A stretch of 64,000 bases of DNA, taken from NCBI GenBank assembly GCA_039090855.1, contig CM077006.1, positions 52,461,336-52,525,335 on the forward strand. Reading direction: 5' to 3'. Below are positions 11,222 to 20,854 of this stretch, piece after piece (positions within the stretch are counted from its first letter, which is position 1; each line of letters starts with the position of its first letter). The notes beneath the pieces were generated by a model, which worked only from the letters and a program-made list of their open reading frames with translations, ran no database searches and was not told where the DNA came from. The stretch is from Macrothele yani (taxonomy: Eukaryota; Arthropoda; Arachnida; Araneae; Macrothelidae). The position numbers and the translations under genes were made by a program.

Positions 11222-12434
11222 TTAGGTGTTAAACTTAATCCTCGGCCCCCCGCAAGCTGTGTGCGATAATGGCTGATTGCAGCACCATCCAACAGCTTTC
11301 CAAGCAACCGTAACCGCTCACAGCTGTAGTGACAGAAGGGACGAAAGTTGACTGTGAAAGCAATGTCGTTCCAGAAGCAACATTTGAGGCACTGTCTCCT
11401 GTTCGCGTTTCAGCTGGAAAAAGTGCCGCGGAAGTCCAGCAAATGATCTGTGCTGCTTTGGGTGAGGCTGCTGTGCCCTACAGTATGTCTAAGAAGTGAT
11501 TCCAGCGGTTTGAGCAGGGAAATTTCGATCTCGGTGATGCAGAACGTCCGGGACAGCCACAGAAAGTTGACTATGTGGAACTGGAACAGCTGTGGACGCG
11601 GATACCTGTCGCACACAGTCAGAGCTCGCCCAGGAACTCGGAGTAACACCCCAAGTCATTGCAAAGCGCCTGAACAAGCTTGAACGGATTCACAAGGAGG
11701 GCCCGTTGGGTGCCCCACCAACTCACAGCTGCGAACAAGTCTAGGCGCTACGATGTTGCTGTGTCCTTGCTCTCCAGATTCAAGAAGAAGAATTTCCTCT
11801 ACAAGATTTTAGCCTGTGATGAGAAGTGAATCTTCTACGATAATCCTAAGCGGCAAAATCGTGGGTTTATATAGGTCAGCCTACCACCAGTACCGCCAAA
11901 CCGAATGTCCATGTCAGGAAGTTCAAACCTGGTGAAACGGTCAATGCTGAGCGTTATTGTCAGCAACTTATTCGTGTGAGTGACGCACTGGAGGCGAAAA
12001 GGCCATACACAGGCAAGAGCAGAAGGTCGGTCCTGTTGCTTCACGATAACGCGCGTCCTCACACCGCGAAAACGACTTTAAACACGATCACCGACCTGGG
12101 ATAGAAGATTTTGTCCCACTTGGCGTATTCTCCGGACTTCGCCCCGTCAGATTATCACCTCTTTCGCTCCCTGCAACATCACCTGAGTGATGCGCACTTC
12201 ACTTCGGTCGAGGAGGTCCACACAATTGTTAATGACTTTATCAACTGGAAACAGCCCTCTTTTCTCCGCAGTGGCATTCGGCAACTCCCTGACCGATAGC
12301 ACAAATGTATCCAACACGATGGGGATTGTTTCCCTGATTAGGAACGTATTCGATTTGCTATAGTTTGCTGTCAACGTGTCGTGTCGTGTCGTGTCGTGTC
12401 GTGCCTGTGGCCGAGAATTAAGTTGCACACCTAA
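11222..12434 (+). mobile_element. Mariner element, copy 2
   Basis: The ends TTAGGTGTTAAACTTAAT (left) and TTAGGTGTGCAACTTAAT (right, reverse complement) match the mariner at 5073-6344. The left flank has TA and the right flank has TG, probably a mutated TA. It lies inside the Tc1 transposase between its second and third catalytic motifs. A GTCGT microsatellite occurs near the right end (about 12377-12402). Confidence 0.92.
11269..12341 (+). pseudogene. Mariner transposase, copy 2, broken
   Basis: It starts ATGGCTGATTGC at 11269. The helix-turn-helix region has FQRFEQGNFDLGD, then WVPHQLTAANKSRRYDV, a D-to-catalytic region (ACDEK followed by a stop), and the C-terminal HLAYSPDFAPSDYHLFRS motif (third Asp) around 12114-12165. 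A TGA replaces Trp before FQRF at 11499-11501, the same position as in copy 1. Further stops and shifts follow. It runs opposite to copy 1 in the window. Confidence 0.88.
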
Positions 12435-13510
12435 TGTTTTCCCTCTGCAGGTATTCCTTTACTGTCTTCGATCTGTGGCATGGAGCACCATCATGCATAA
12501 AGATTGTGCATATCTGCACTTGCATATGAGTTAACAGCTTCTCATGTAGCATTTCAACATAAAAAGGACCAGTCGTTGTAGTGCATGTCGGCAAAAAGGA
12601 TAATGAAGTAGTACCGGATTCTGACATAGTACCCCATATCATCTGACTAGACGGATGTCTCACGGTGCTTACGATGCATTTTTCATCAAACCTTTTGTCT
12701 TTTGGTCGTCGAACATGTGCTTCACATGATTCAAATTCACGCACAGTTGATTCATCGAAAAAAAGAACTTGGGTCCAATTTTCAGCAGTCCATGATTGAT
12801 GACGCTTCGCAAACTGGAGTATCTTCTTTTTCATGACAGAGGTTAGTCTAGGTTTATTTGCAGGTTTATAAGACTCTAGTCCAAAACCTTTGCTAAGACG
12901 TTGGAAAAGAGTGCTGCTACTAATATCAGACCCTTTTGAATGTAGAAAGGCCTAGATTTTCTTGCACGAAGTCCTCGGAGAAAGCATAACTATTCGCCTT
13001 ATGGTATTGTCATCAATTGGGTTTGTTTTCCTTGGACGTCCACTTCTCTTTGCGTCGCTAAATTCATCTGTATCGCGATATTTCGTGATCGTATTATAAA
13101 TTGCAGTCTTTCTGACATTCACTTTTCTGCTGATGTCACGTTCGGAGTATCCTTCATGATATAAAGTTACTACTTGTGCCCTCTGAGTAACAACACTTAA
13201 TGACGCAATTTACCCATTTTTCGCTATATAGAAAATGCGTACAAAACCTCTCAGCATGAAAACCAGAAGCAAACGGACGCTCGAACTCTTCGCCCAACTC
13301 TTACCGTTGGAGTATGATGCAACACCGACAGGAAGATGATTAATAGAGACAGTAGCTGACGCAATCGGCAGAAATCTCCTAATACCAATAAGTGGTCTTA
13401 AACTTTTGCAAATGACTGTACTTCGAAAAGTACATTATTTTGTAAAAATCTTACTAACAGACTTCAAAAAATGAAAAAGAGAATGTTAATTATGAAGTTA
13501 ACTAACCTTT

Positions 13511-14594
13511 TTATGACTTTTGCTGCTTTTTGTTGGAAAGTATTTGCATATTTGTTTGCAACATGGAGGTCCGCACTTTTAGCTGATCCTCTAGATTAGT
13601 ATCCGTCATTTGTGACCTTAAGGGCTTATTGATTTGGGTTAGGTAGGAGAATGTAGATTCGCAGCAATAAGTGGTTGAAAAGCAATAAATCATTTGAATA
13701 TTTTGTTCCAACATGGAGGTCCCCACTTTTAGTTGATCTTCTAGATGGGTATCCGTCATTTGTGACCTTAAGGGCGTCTTGATTTGGGTTAGGTAGGGGA
13801 ATGTAGATTCACAGCAATAAGTGGTTGAAAAGAAAGAAAGCATTTTAATATTTAGTTCCAACATGGAGGTCTGCACTTTTAGCTGATCCTCTAAATGGGT
13901 ATCCGTCATTTGTGACCTTAAGGGCTAATTGATTTGGGTTACGTAGGAGAATGTAGAATCACAGCACTAAGTGGTGGAAAAGAAAGAAAGCATTTTAATA
14001 TCTAGTTCCAACATGGAGGTCTACACTTTTAGTTGATCTTCTAAATATGTATCCGTCATTTGTGACCTTAAGGGCGTCTTGATTTGGGTTAGGTAGGAGA
14101 ATGTAGATTCACAGCAATAAGTGGTTGAAAAGCAAGAAAGCATTTGAATATTTAGTTCCAACATGGAGGTCTACACTTTTAGTTGATCTTCTAGATGGGT
14201 ATCCGTCATTTGTGACCTTAAGGGCGTCTTGATTTTTGGGTTAGGTAGGGAAATGTAGATTCACAGCAATAAGTGGTTGAAAAGCAAGAAAGCATTTGAA
14301 TATTTAGTTCCAACATGGAGGTCTACACTTTTAGCTGATCCTCTAAATGGGTATCCATCATTTGTGACCTTAAAGGCGTGTTTTGATTTGGGTTAGGTAG
14401 GAGAATGTAGATTCTCAGCAATAATAAGTGCTTGAAAAGCAAGAAATCATTTTTTGTGCAAGTTTCAGAAGGCGTGGGTATTCTACTGCATTTTTCCTTA
14501 TTTCAACTGGATCTTTCTTTGCATCAAATAAGGACTTTAAAATGCCATCTTCTTAGAACTCAATCAATTCCATCTGTAGTTCTTTAGGAGCCAT
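13511..14594 (-). pseudogene. hAT transposase C-terminal region with amplified module
   Basis: Minus-strand reading starts at 14594 (MAPKELQMELIEF, then a stop), continues LFDAKKDPVEI and reaches the hAT dimerisation segment CCESTFSYLTQIKTPLRSQMT. This resembles the C-terminus of ZBED5/FAM200-type hAT proteins. The segment is then repeated six times in tandem; between 13909 and 13511 three repeats form one open frame. In an intact transposase this domain mediates oligomerisation. There is no RNase-H catalytic core here. Confidence 0.78.
13561..14460. repeat. Tandem array, six copies of a 150-bp module
   Basis: ACATGGAGGT recurs at 13561, 13711, 13861, 14011, 14161 and 14313, giving periods of 150, 150, 150, 150 and 152 bp. 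Exactly 150 bp is 50 codons, so the hAT reading frame is kept between most copies. The sister hAT at 47.7 kb has a single copy. Confidence 0.95.
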
Positions 14595-14974
14595 AGAACG
14601 AAATCATGTTTCAATTGCGGTTGTCCGTCGGAGAGCGTTATTTCTTTGAATCGTCTTTTACTCTTTGTTATTTTAAATACGTTCATTTTAAGATTAAAAT
14701 AAAAATTATGACTAACATTAATAAAAATAGAAGGGTTTGTTCTGCAAAACTTGGATTCACCGAAAAGGCTGCACTTCTTGCTTTAGAAGGCCGCAAGTTT
14801 CCCAACCCTGACCTAGACGTCAGAAGCTTTCATTTATGTAATTATATTTACCAGTTTTAAAAATATCTGGTTATCCAAAAGTCACTAAATCAATTTTGAA
14901 ATGATCATTGATTCGTGTCAGTTGGAGTCATAATAATGTATTCACTCAATGGGCAAAACATTAGAGATACCTTC

Positions 14975-15962
14975 TTAATTGCGTGTTTGTCCTCCTGTAC
15001 TGTAAATAAGAGCCTGTACACGCCGATGTATAGACTCCAGCAGATGGTTTTCGTAGGTAATGTCAGCCATGACTGTTGCAGCCTTGTCCATTACTTCGCC
15101 TGAGACGTCGGTCCAGGATCCATGGATCTGATGTGCCGTTCCACGCATCCCAGAGAGCTTCCACAGGGTTTAAATCTAGGAACTTGGGGCCACTGGATGG
15201 TTCCAAACTCAAATGAGTGTTATGTCTGGGTAGTTGCGGCCCGGTGAGGGCGGCGCATTGTCTTGCCGAAATAGACCATCTGACTCAGGGTGCATGAAAG
15301 CTATGAAAGCGTGTGGGTGGTCAGACAGCACATACTGGTAGCGCGCAGCGGTTAAGGACCACTCCAGACACACTAAAGGAGACCTAATGTGTCTCATGAG
15401 AAGGCTCCCTAAACCATCACAGAGCCACCACCACCTTGAACAGAGACGACCTGGCTGACCTCATGCTGTCGATGCCACACCTGCACCCTCCCGTCAGCTG
15501 GGTACAACTGGAAACTGGATTCATCAGCAGAAGTCCAGTTTTGATGCCCTCGGCACCAGGTAAAGCGCAATGTCCGATAACGTGCAGTCAACAGTGGCAT
15601 ATGTGTAGGGCGTCGGCTTCGATAGCCCACGGTATGCTATGTGAGCCATACCGTTTGCTCGCTGACGCTACGTGGCCCTCTGATGTTTAATCTGGATGCG
15701 ATTTGAGCCGCATTAGCCAAGTGGTCGGTCTATACGAACCTGGATAGCCTACGTCGACGCTGGCCATCAATGACGTATGGTCGGCCATCGCTTGTTCTCT
15801 GGGCACTGGTACGTCCATTGATGGTATACTCGCGGTACACCCTTTATACGGTTGCCCTCGGGAACCTTAGGGTTCTTACTTCTTGGGCAATGGTATGACC
15901 CATCTGTTTGCCGCCGACAGTGCGCCCTCGATCAAAGTTGCTCAGATCACCACGTTTACCAT
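14975..15962 (-). pseudogene. Tc1 transposase, broken
   Basis: ATG at 15962 (GKRGDLSNF, then GRTVGGKQMGHTIAQEV). The middle reads YRSRRPTHMPLLTARYR and WTSADESSF (first Asp), then FRQDNAPPSPG (second Asp), LDLNPVEALWDA (Glu) and the C-terminus STGGQTRN, stopping at 14975. Motif order and length fit a DD34E Tc1 transposase of about 340 residues. Frameshifts occur around 15400-15640 and 15210. Confidence 0.87.
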
Positions 15963-15991
15963 GTTCGTCGATTGCGATACACTGTTGGAAT

Positions 15992-16505
15992 GATCAGATG
16001 AGATCATTTGTAGGGGATTTTAGGAAGGAAGTGTCTGACCCCAGGTGTTAAACAACCCTTAGAAACAGGGAGCTAGATTTTTTTTTGATTGGAGATTTAA
16101 CGACCATCGTGAGCAACTCAGTGGGTTGTAAGCAGTCGCTCGTCCCTGATTTAGGGTCACTGGTTCCAGGGAAGGGAGAGACAAACACAACATCCATGCC
16201 TCACCGGGATTCGAACCCGGACCAATCTCAGACGAATGATCAGAAGCCATCACCTACACCACTGGCCGGAGCGGCGCTAGGAGATTTTGGCTAAAGTGAC
16301 CGATAGGAAAGTGACATGGGTATTGAGGTAGAAAGGGGGAGGAAGACGCCCTTATTTATTGCCGGGGGGGGCAGTACCCGGGGTCCGACGGCTTAACGTG
16401 TCCATCCGACGCACGGCGGATATTTATTGGTTAGAGCGTTTGAACCTGGGATTCCTCCGTGGCATTCATGAACGTTGACCACTAGGCCATCCGGGTCTCA
16501 AAAAA
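15992..16505 (-). mobile_element. SINE-B copy 2, split by SINE-A
   Basis: Reverse-oriented copy of the SINE at 2834-3133, with flanks ACTGTTGGAAT (15981-15991) and ACTGTTGAAAT (16506-16516). Its GATCAGATGAGATC tail is at the low-coordinate end and its tRNA-like head near 16500. The SINE-A at 16077-16275 interrupts it at the GCTAGGAGATTTT site known from copy 1. Confidence 0.9.
16077..16275 (-). mobile_element. SINE-A copy inside SINE-B
   Basis: Shorter copy lacking part of the body. The flanks GCTAG-ATTTT (before 16077) and GCTAGGAGATTTT (from 16276) are a damaged target duplication. Confidence 0.88.
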
Positions 16506-16634
16506 ACTGTTGAAATACCCTGCTGTCCGCCTATTTATCATTTGCGTTCGGTTTGGGTCTATTCCACTTATCGCGGGGGTGACCATGCCAAGTGCCCATC
16601 ACCCCTATCTCTAATGTTTTGTGTACTGAGTGTA

Positions 16635-17000
16635 CATATATTACCTTGGCTACGCACATGCATGAACCAATTGAAGCTTGACTCTGAACTTTCAACGTAG
16701 AGGGCGCTAGCCTCGCACTCAAAGATTGCTTGGCCCTGTGATTGTGCTAGTAATACATGTTTCAATGGAGTGCGTGGTTTTGTGATCACACTGTACAGTA
16801 AATAATCATATGATCTAATTGCGCACACGGTGCTATCGGAAAATCGAAAATTCCGGATAATCGAGAATACTATATTGATACTACATGGGATTTACTTATA
16901 TTGGTTTCTGGATGAACCATGTGTATAAAGTACGGTCCAATTTTGCCATCTTCATCTGTCTTTGAGGGTTTACACAATGAGAATCCAATGACGAAGTGTT
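16635..17000. other. No gene seen
   Basis: Unclassified DNA between the Tc1 and the next HINE-like repeat. Short overlapping frames do not match any family. Confidence 0.45.
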
Positions 17001-17345
17001 TTTCTTACGCTTCCCAACCGTAGGTTGAAGAAGCGTATATGCTCCAGCTTTGTCCGTCCGTCCGTCCGCACGATAACTCGCGTAAAAATCATTCGATTTC
17101 GATGAAATTTTAGTATGTGGTAGGTGACCACCTGGGGACGAACCCTATTGAAAATGGGGTTAATGGGGTCAAAGGTCACGACATAGCAGTGGGGTCCATT
17201 CCATTGCCCTTATGCGTCATAACTTGCGTAAATATGGTTCGATTTCAGTGAAATTGAAGTATGTGGTAAGAGACCACATAAAGACAACCCCTATTGAAAA
17301 TGGGCGAACTGGGGGAAACACGCGGAGGGAAGTGCAAAGAAACCG
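17001..17345 (+). mobile_element. HINE-like minisatellite-core repeat, copy 1
   Basis: Starts with the family's 5' hairpin (TTACGCTTCCCAACC...GGTTGAAGAAGCGTATATG) and the GTCCGTCCGTCCG spacer, followed by about two ~140-bp monomers (motifs GTTCGATTTCGATGAAATTT, GACCACCTGGGGACGAAC). The 3' end is missing. Confidence 0.82.
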
Positions 17346-17576
17346 TCAAAATCGAATCATTAGTCAATACAATATATTTTTTGAAGGTTTATATTTTTTT
17401 AAGGACGAATCATATACTTTTGTCCTCTTGCATTGTCACTTAAAATAATTCGATTTTTACGCTGACAATTTGTGGTGTTTGGGTATATTCTGGAACTATT
17501 CTCACTTAAAATGGCCGAAAACTGTCTTACATTACTCAACTTATACGAGAAGCATTACATTTTCTTAAAGCGTTGA
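17346..17576. other. No gene seen
   Basis: AT-rich, no recognised structure. Confidence 0.4.
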
Positions 17577-18020
17577 GGTGGTTCTACCTAAAATCTCTGC
17601 CTTATGTTTCCAATGATAAAATTTCTTTACATATTTTCTTCGTAATTAATGTATTCCCAAGGATGAAAATTTGCAAATCGATAAAACTAACTTTAAGTTA
17701 TAGCACGAGATACTTAATACTTGCTAAAACATAACCACATAACCATAATTAAGCAATTCAACATTTGTTTGTCTACTGACGTCATCAATGTACAGGTCGC
17801 GCCATCTATTAATAAGTGTAACATCACTTAAAGAAAAAATGATTGATTTTTATTATAATGATGGTTATGTTTTAGCAAGTATTAAGTTCCCCATGCTAAA
17901 ACTTAAAGTTAGTTTTACCGATTTGCAAATTTTCAGCCTTAGGAATACATTAATTGCGAAGAAAATATGTAAAGAAATTTTACCATTGGAAACAAGGCAG
18001 AGATTTTAGGTGGAACCACC
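17577..18020. mobile_element. TTAA-type MITE, copy A (divergent)
   Basis: Almost the whole element is a long inverted repeat with arms of about 200 bp (GGTGGTTCTACCTAAAATC at the left, its imperfect reverse complement ending GGTGGAACCACC at the right). Flanks are TTGA and ATAA, close to TTAA. Its inner arm sequence (CCCAAGGATGAAAATTTG, TAAAACATAACC) relates it to copies B, C and D. Confidence 0.82.
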
Positions 18021-18024
18021 ATAA

Positions 18025-18464
18025 GGTGGAAGTCAAGTAATTTTGCTTTCTATGCTTCCAATGAAAAAACTTTTGTACACATTTCCTTCACAATTGGTGT
18101 GTTCCCAAGGACGAAAATTTGAACATCGATTAAAATAACTTCATATTATAACTTGGAATACTTAATATTTTCTAAAACATAACCATAATTATATTAAAAA
18201 TCAATAACTTTTCCTTTGGTGGTGTTGAAAACAGAAAAAAGATGGCGCGACCTCTATCTACTCTGATGACGTCAGTAGACAAACAAATGTTGAATTGCAT
18301 AACTATGGTTATGTTTTAGAAAACATTAAGTATTCCAAGTTATAAAATGAAGCTATTTTAATCGATGTTCAAATTTTTATCCTTGGGAACATTAATTGTG
18401 AAGATAATGTGTACAGATGTTTTTTCATTGGAAGTATAGGAAGCAAAATTATTTGACGTCCACC
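18025..18464. mobile_element. TTAA-type MITE, copy B
   Basis: Inverted arms of about 200 bp start GGTGGAAGTCAAGTAATTTT and end with the reverse complement of GGTGGACGTCAAATAATTTT. The right flank is TTAA (18465-18468); the left flank ATAA (18021-18024) is shared with copy A. The centre holds ATGGCGCGACC and TGACGTCA. There is no coding capacity. The TTAA target fits piggyBac or Kolobok machinery acting in trans. Confidence 0.88.
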
Positions 18465-18744
18465 TTAAGACCAGCAGATGTTTCACCCACGACGCAGCGC
18501 AGATGTTTTACGCAACAGAAGTTAATGAATCTGTTTTTCTGTAGCTACGTCATTGTACTGCGAGCAGGCGAGCAGATGGTATTAGCATGTCAAAGCAGGT
18601 TGACTTGGCTTTATTAGGATATGCGTATATAATTCCGTCTGTTAGAAAAATTTAATAACAGCCTAATTTTTACTGCTGCTGTAGTAGGATTTGCGTTCTT
18701 TATTAATTCTTGAAATAATTTTGCATTGTTGCACTTGTAAACTG

Positions 18745-19259
18745 TTTTTTTACGTTTTCCAACCGTAGGTTGAAGAAGCGTATATGCTCCAGCTTTGTCC
18801 GTCCGTCCGTCCGCACGATAACTGGCGTAAAAATGGTTCGATTTCGATGAAATTTTAGTATGTGGTAGGGGACCACCTGGGGACGAACCCTATTGAAAAT
18901 GGGACAAATGGAGTCAAAGGTCACGACGTAGGAGCGGGATCCATTCCATTGCACTTATACGTCATAACTTGCGTAAATATGGTTCGATTTCAATGAAATT
19001 TTACAATGTGATAGGGGACTACCTGGTGGCGAACCCTATTCAAAATGGGTGAATGGGGGTCAAAGGTCAGGACATAAGAGCGGGATGCATTCCATCGCGT
19101 TTATGCGCCATAACGTACGTAAAAATGGTTCGATTTCGATGAAATTTCAGTATGTGGTAGGGGACCACCTGGGGACGAACCCTATTGAAAATGGACGACA
19201 TGGGGTCAAAGGTCAGGACATAAGATTGCGATCCATTCTATCGCCCTTATCCCATATTA
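18745..19259 (+). mobile_element. HINE-like repeat, copy 2
   Basis: 5' hairpin (TACGTTTTCCAACCGTAGGT) and GTCCG spacer followed by three to four monomers of about 142 bp. The 3' end is cut where MITE copy C begins. Confidence 0.83.
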
Positions 19260-19263
19260 TTAA

Positions 19264-19692
19264 GGTGGACGTCAAGTAATTTTGCTTCCTATACTTCCAA
19301 TGGAAAAACTTTTGTACACATTTCCTTCACAATTAATGTGTTCCAAAGGATGAAAATTTGAACATCGATTAAAATGACTTCTTAAAATAACTTGGAATAC
19401 TTAATATTTTCTAAAACATAACCATAATTATATTAAAAATCAATAACTTTTCCTTTGGTGGTGTTGAAACCAGAAAAAGAATGGCGCGACCTGTACTTTG
19501 ATGACGTCAGTAGACAAACAAATGTTGGATTGCATAATTATGGTTATGTTTTAGAAAATATTAGGTGTTCCAAGTTATAAAATGAAGCTATTTAAATCGA
19601 TGTTCAAATTTTCATCCTTGGGAACGAATTAATTGGGAAGAAAAAAGATGGCGCGACCTGTATTTTCATGACGCCAGGCAGTCAAACAAATG
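19264..19692. mobile_element. TTAA-type MITE, copy C, rearranged right arm
   Basis: Left end GGTGGACGTCAAGTAATTTT after TTAA (19260-19263). The right arm stops near 19640, and a second copy of the central block (AAGATGGCGCGACCTGTATT, TGACGCCAG) follows, so the right end was replaced by a duplicated centre. Confidence 0.82.
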
Positions 19693-19775
19693 TGCGGATC
19701 CTATTAAAGTTTTATGACGTCACACTTTTGCTAGCAGATGGCCGCAATTCCCATCTGCCCCATTACGTCACGCGT

Positions 19776-20447
19776 TGTGTGCGTATGTTCGTCTGCACGA
19801 TAACTCGCTTAAAAATTGTTCGATTGCGATGAAATTTTAGTATGTGGAAGGGAATCACCTGGGAAGGAACCCTATTGAAAGTGAACGAAATGGGGTCAAA
19901 GGTCAGGACATAGGAGCGGGATCCATTCCACTGTTCTTATGCGTCATAACTAACGTAAAAAAGGTTCGATTTCGATTAAATATTAGTATGTGGTAGGGGA
20001 TCACCTGGAGACAAACCCTATTGAAAATTGGCGAAATGAGGGTCAAAGGTCAGGACATAGGAGCGGAATCACTTCCATCGCCATTATGCATCATAACTTA
20101 CGTAAAAATGTTTCGATTTGGATGAAATGTTAGTATGTTGTAGGGGCCTGCGCCTGGGAACGAATCCTATTGAAAAATGGGCGAAATGGATCAAAGGTTA
20201 GGACACAGAAGCGGGGTCTATTCCATAGCCCTTATGCATCATAACTTACGTAAAATTGCTTCGACTGCGACAAAACTTTATCACGTTATTTCGGAGGTAT
20301 ACTGAACCAGTTCTGTTGAATATCATCGAAATGGGATCAAAGGTCAGGGCGTAGGAGTGAGATTTATTCCACAGCCATTTTATGATTTCTAGTATGTAGG
20401 AAAGCGTATCATAATCAAATGCATTGCATGATTTTACTAACTTGTTT
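19776..20447 (+). mobile_element. HINE-like repeat, copy 3, 3' end intact
   Basis: Begins just after the missing 5' hairpin (GTCTGCACGATAACTCGC) and carries about four monomers. It ends with the family 3' end: GGAAAGCGTATCATAATC (inverted match to the 5' tip), a palindrome around AATGCATTGCATGATT, then TTACTAACTTGTT. It abuts a Tigger fragment. Confidence 0.85.
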
Positions 20448-20852
20448 TTCCTGCACCACACTTCGTATCATTGATAACTGATACGCTGACGTCAAATCCC
20501 TTCCATAGCTTCGTGATTGTTTCACCTGCTTCCAATCTGTTCACAATCTTATTTTTCTGCTCCATAACGCGCTTTCGTTTGGTGGACTCCATTTTACCCA
20601 ACTATAATCACTAAGCTGGCTTTTGATCAATTGTAAAACCCAAACAGCAAGAACAAAGTAAGTATGGTGAGCTGCAGGTTTGTCCGCTTTCTTATTTTTC
20701 CGGCTTCTGATTGGTTAATGTCAGCGTGGTTGAAGGAGATAAGGAAATGAGAAAGGTATGTGACCGTGACACTTGACCACAGGCGGAGCGTCGGCAGGTG
20801 TCGGTTAACAGAGTTCCGAATAAACAAGCGTCCGTTAAGAGAGGATTTACTG
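20448..20852 (-). mobile_element. Tigger/pogo-like element, 5' fragment
   Basis: The high-coordinate end (reverse complement CAGTAAATCCTCTCTTAACG) resembles Tigger terminal repeats and is followed by TA at 20853-20854. Only the 5' part remains; the rest is replaced by the 3' end of the HINE-like repeat. Confidence 0.72.
20456..20592 (-). pseudogene. Tigger/CENP-B-type helix-turn-helix fragment
   Basis: A frame starting MESTKRKRVMEQKNKIVNRL at 20592 matches the CENP-B-type N-terminal helix-turn-helix that pogo/Tigger transposases use to bind their terminal repeats (RLEAGETITKLWKGFDVSVS is the next helix pair). After about 45 residues it runs into foreign repeat DNA and stops. The DDE domain is missing. 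Confidence 0.72.
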
Positions 20853-20854
20853 TA

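Larger units (their letters stand above)
10981..13212 (-). pseudogene. Tc1 transposase interrupted by a mariner
   Basis: N-terminal helix-turn-helix (13200-13080, QRAQVVTLYHEGYSERDISR) is followed by a GRPRKTN hinge. The catalytic core is at 12834-12435 with VLFFDES (first Asp) and FMHDGAPCHRS (second Asp). The third catalytic residue, [11 protein letters not shown] (Glu, DD34E), lies beyond the mariner insertion, at about 11215-11155. The C-terminus NKGGHTKY ends at a stop at 10981. One in-frame stop (KKI-stop-AFL, near 12956) and a shift near the start also break it. Apart from the insertion the gene is well conserved. Confidence 0.9.
9794..13418 (-). mobile_element. Tc1-like element nested in hAT element 1
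   Basis: Perfect 27-bp terminal inverted repeats (beginning CAGTCATTTGCAAAAG) lie at 9794-9820 and 13392-13418, flanked by TA at 9792-9793 and 13419-13420. The unoccupied sequence is preserved in the sister hAT near 47518-47545, where TTCAATTAGATATA runs straight into CTTAGAAACG. The element itself contains a Helitron (9842-10877) and a mariner (11222-12434). Confidence 0.95.
9704..14810 (-). mobile_element. hAT element 1 hosting a Tc1, Helitron and mariner
   Basis: Perfect 8-bp target duplications ACCTAGAC lie at 9696-9703 and 14811-14818. The ends are degenerate CAG-type repeats (CTGATACGGTAAAC left, CAGGGTTGGGAAAC right, reverse complement). Removing the 3,627-bp Tc1 insertion and five extra copies of a 150-bp module leaves about 730 bp, the size of the sister element at 47474-48440 without its SINE. 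The remaining coding sequence is only the hAT C-terminal region, so the element is an internally deleted, non-autonomous copy. Confidence 0.88.
14943..16632 (-). mobile_element. Tc1-like element with SINE-B inside
   Basis: Terminal inverted repeats share CACTCA at the tip and CAAAACATTAGAGATA inside (left 14943-14970; right, reverse complement, 16632-16605). TA follows at 16633-16634. The same terminal repeat marks the right end of the element at 572-2724. A SINE-B lies at 15992-16505 in its 5' untranslated part. Confidence 0.88.
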
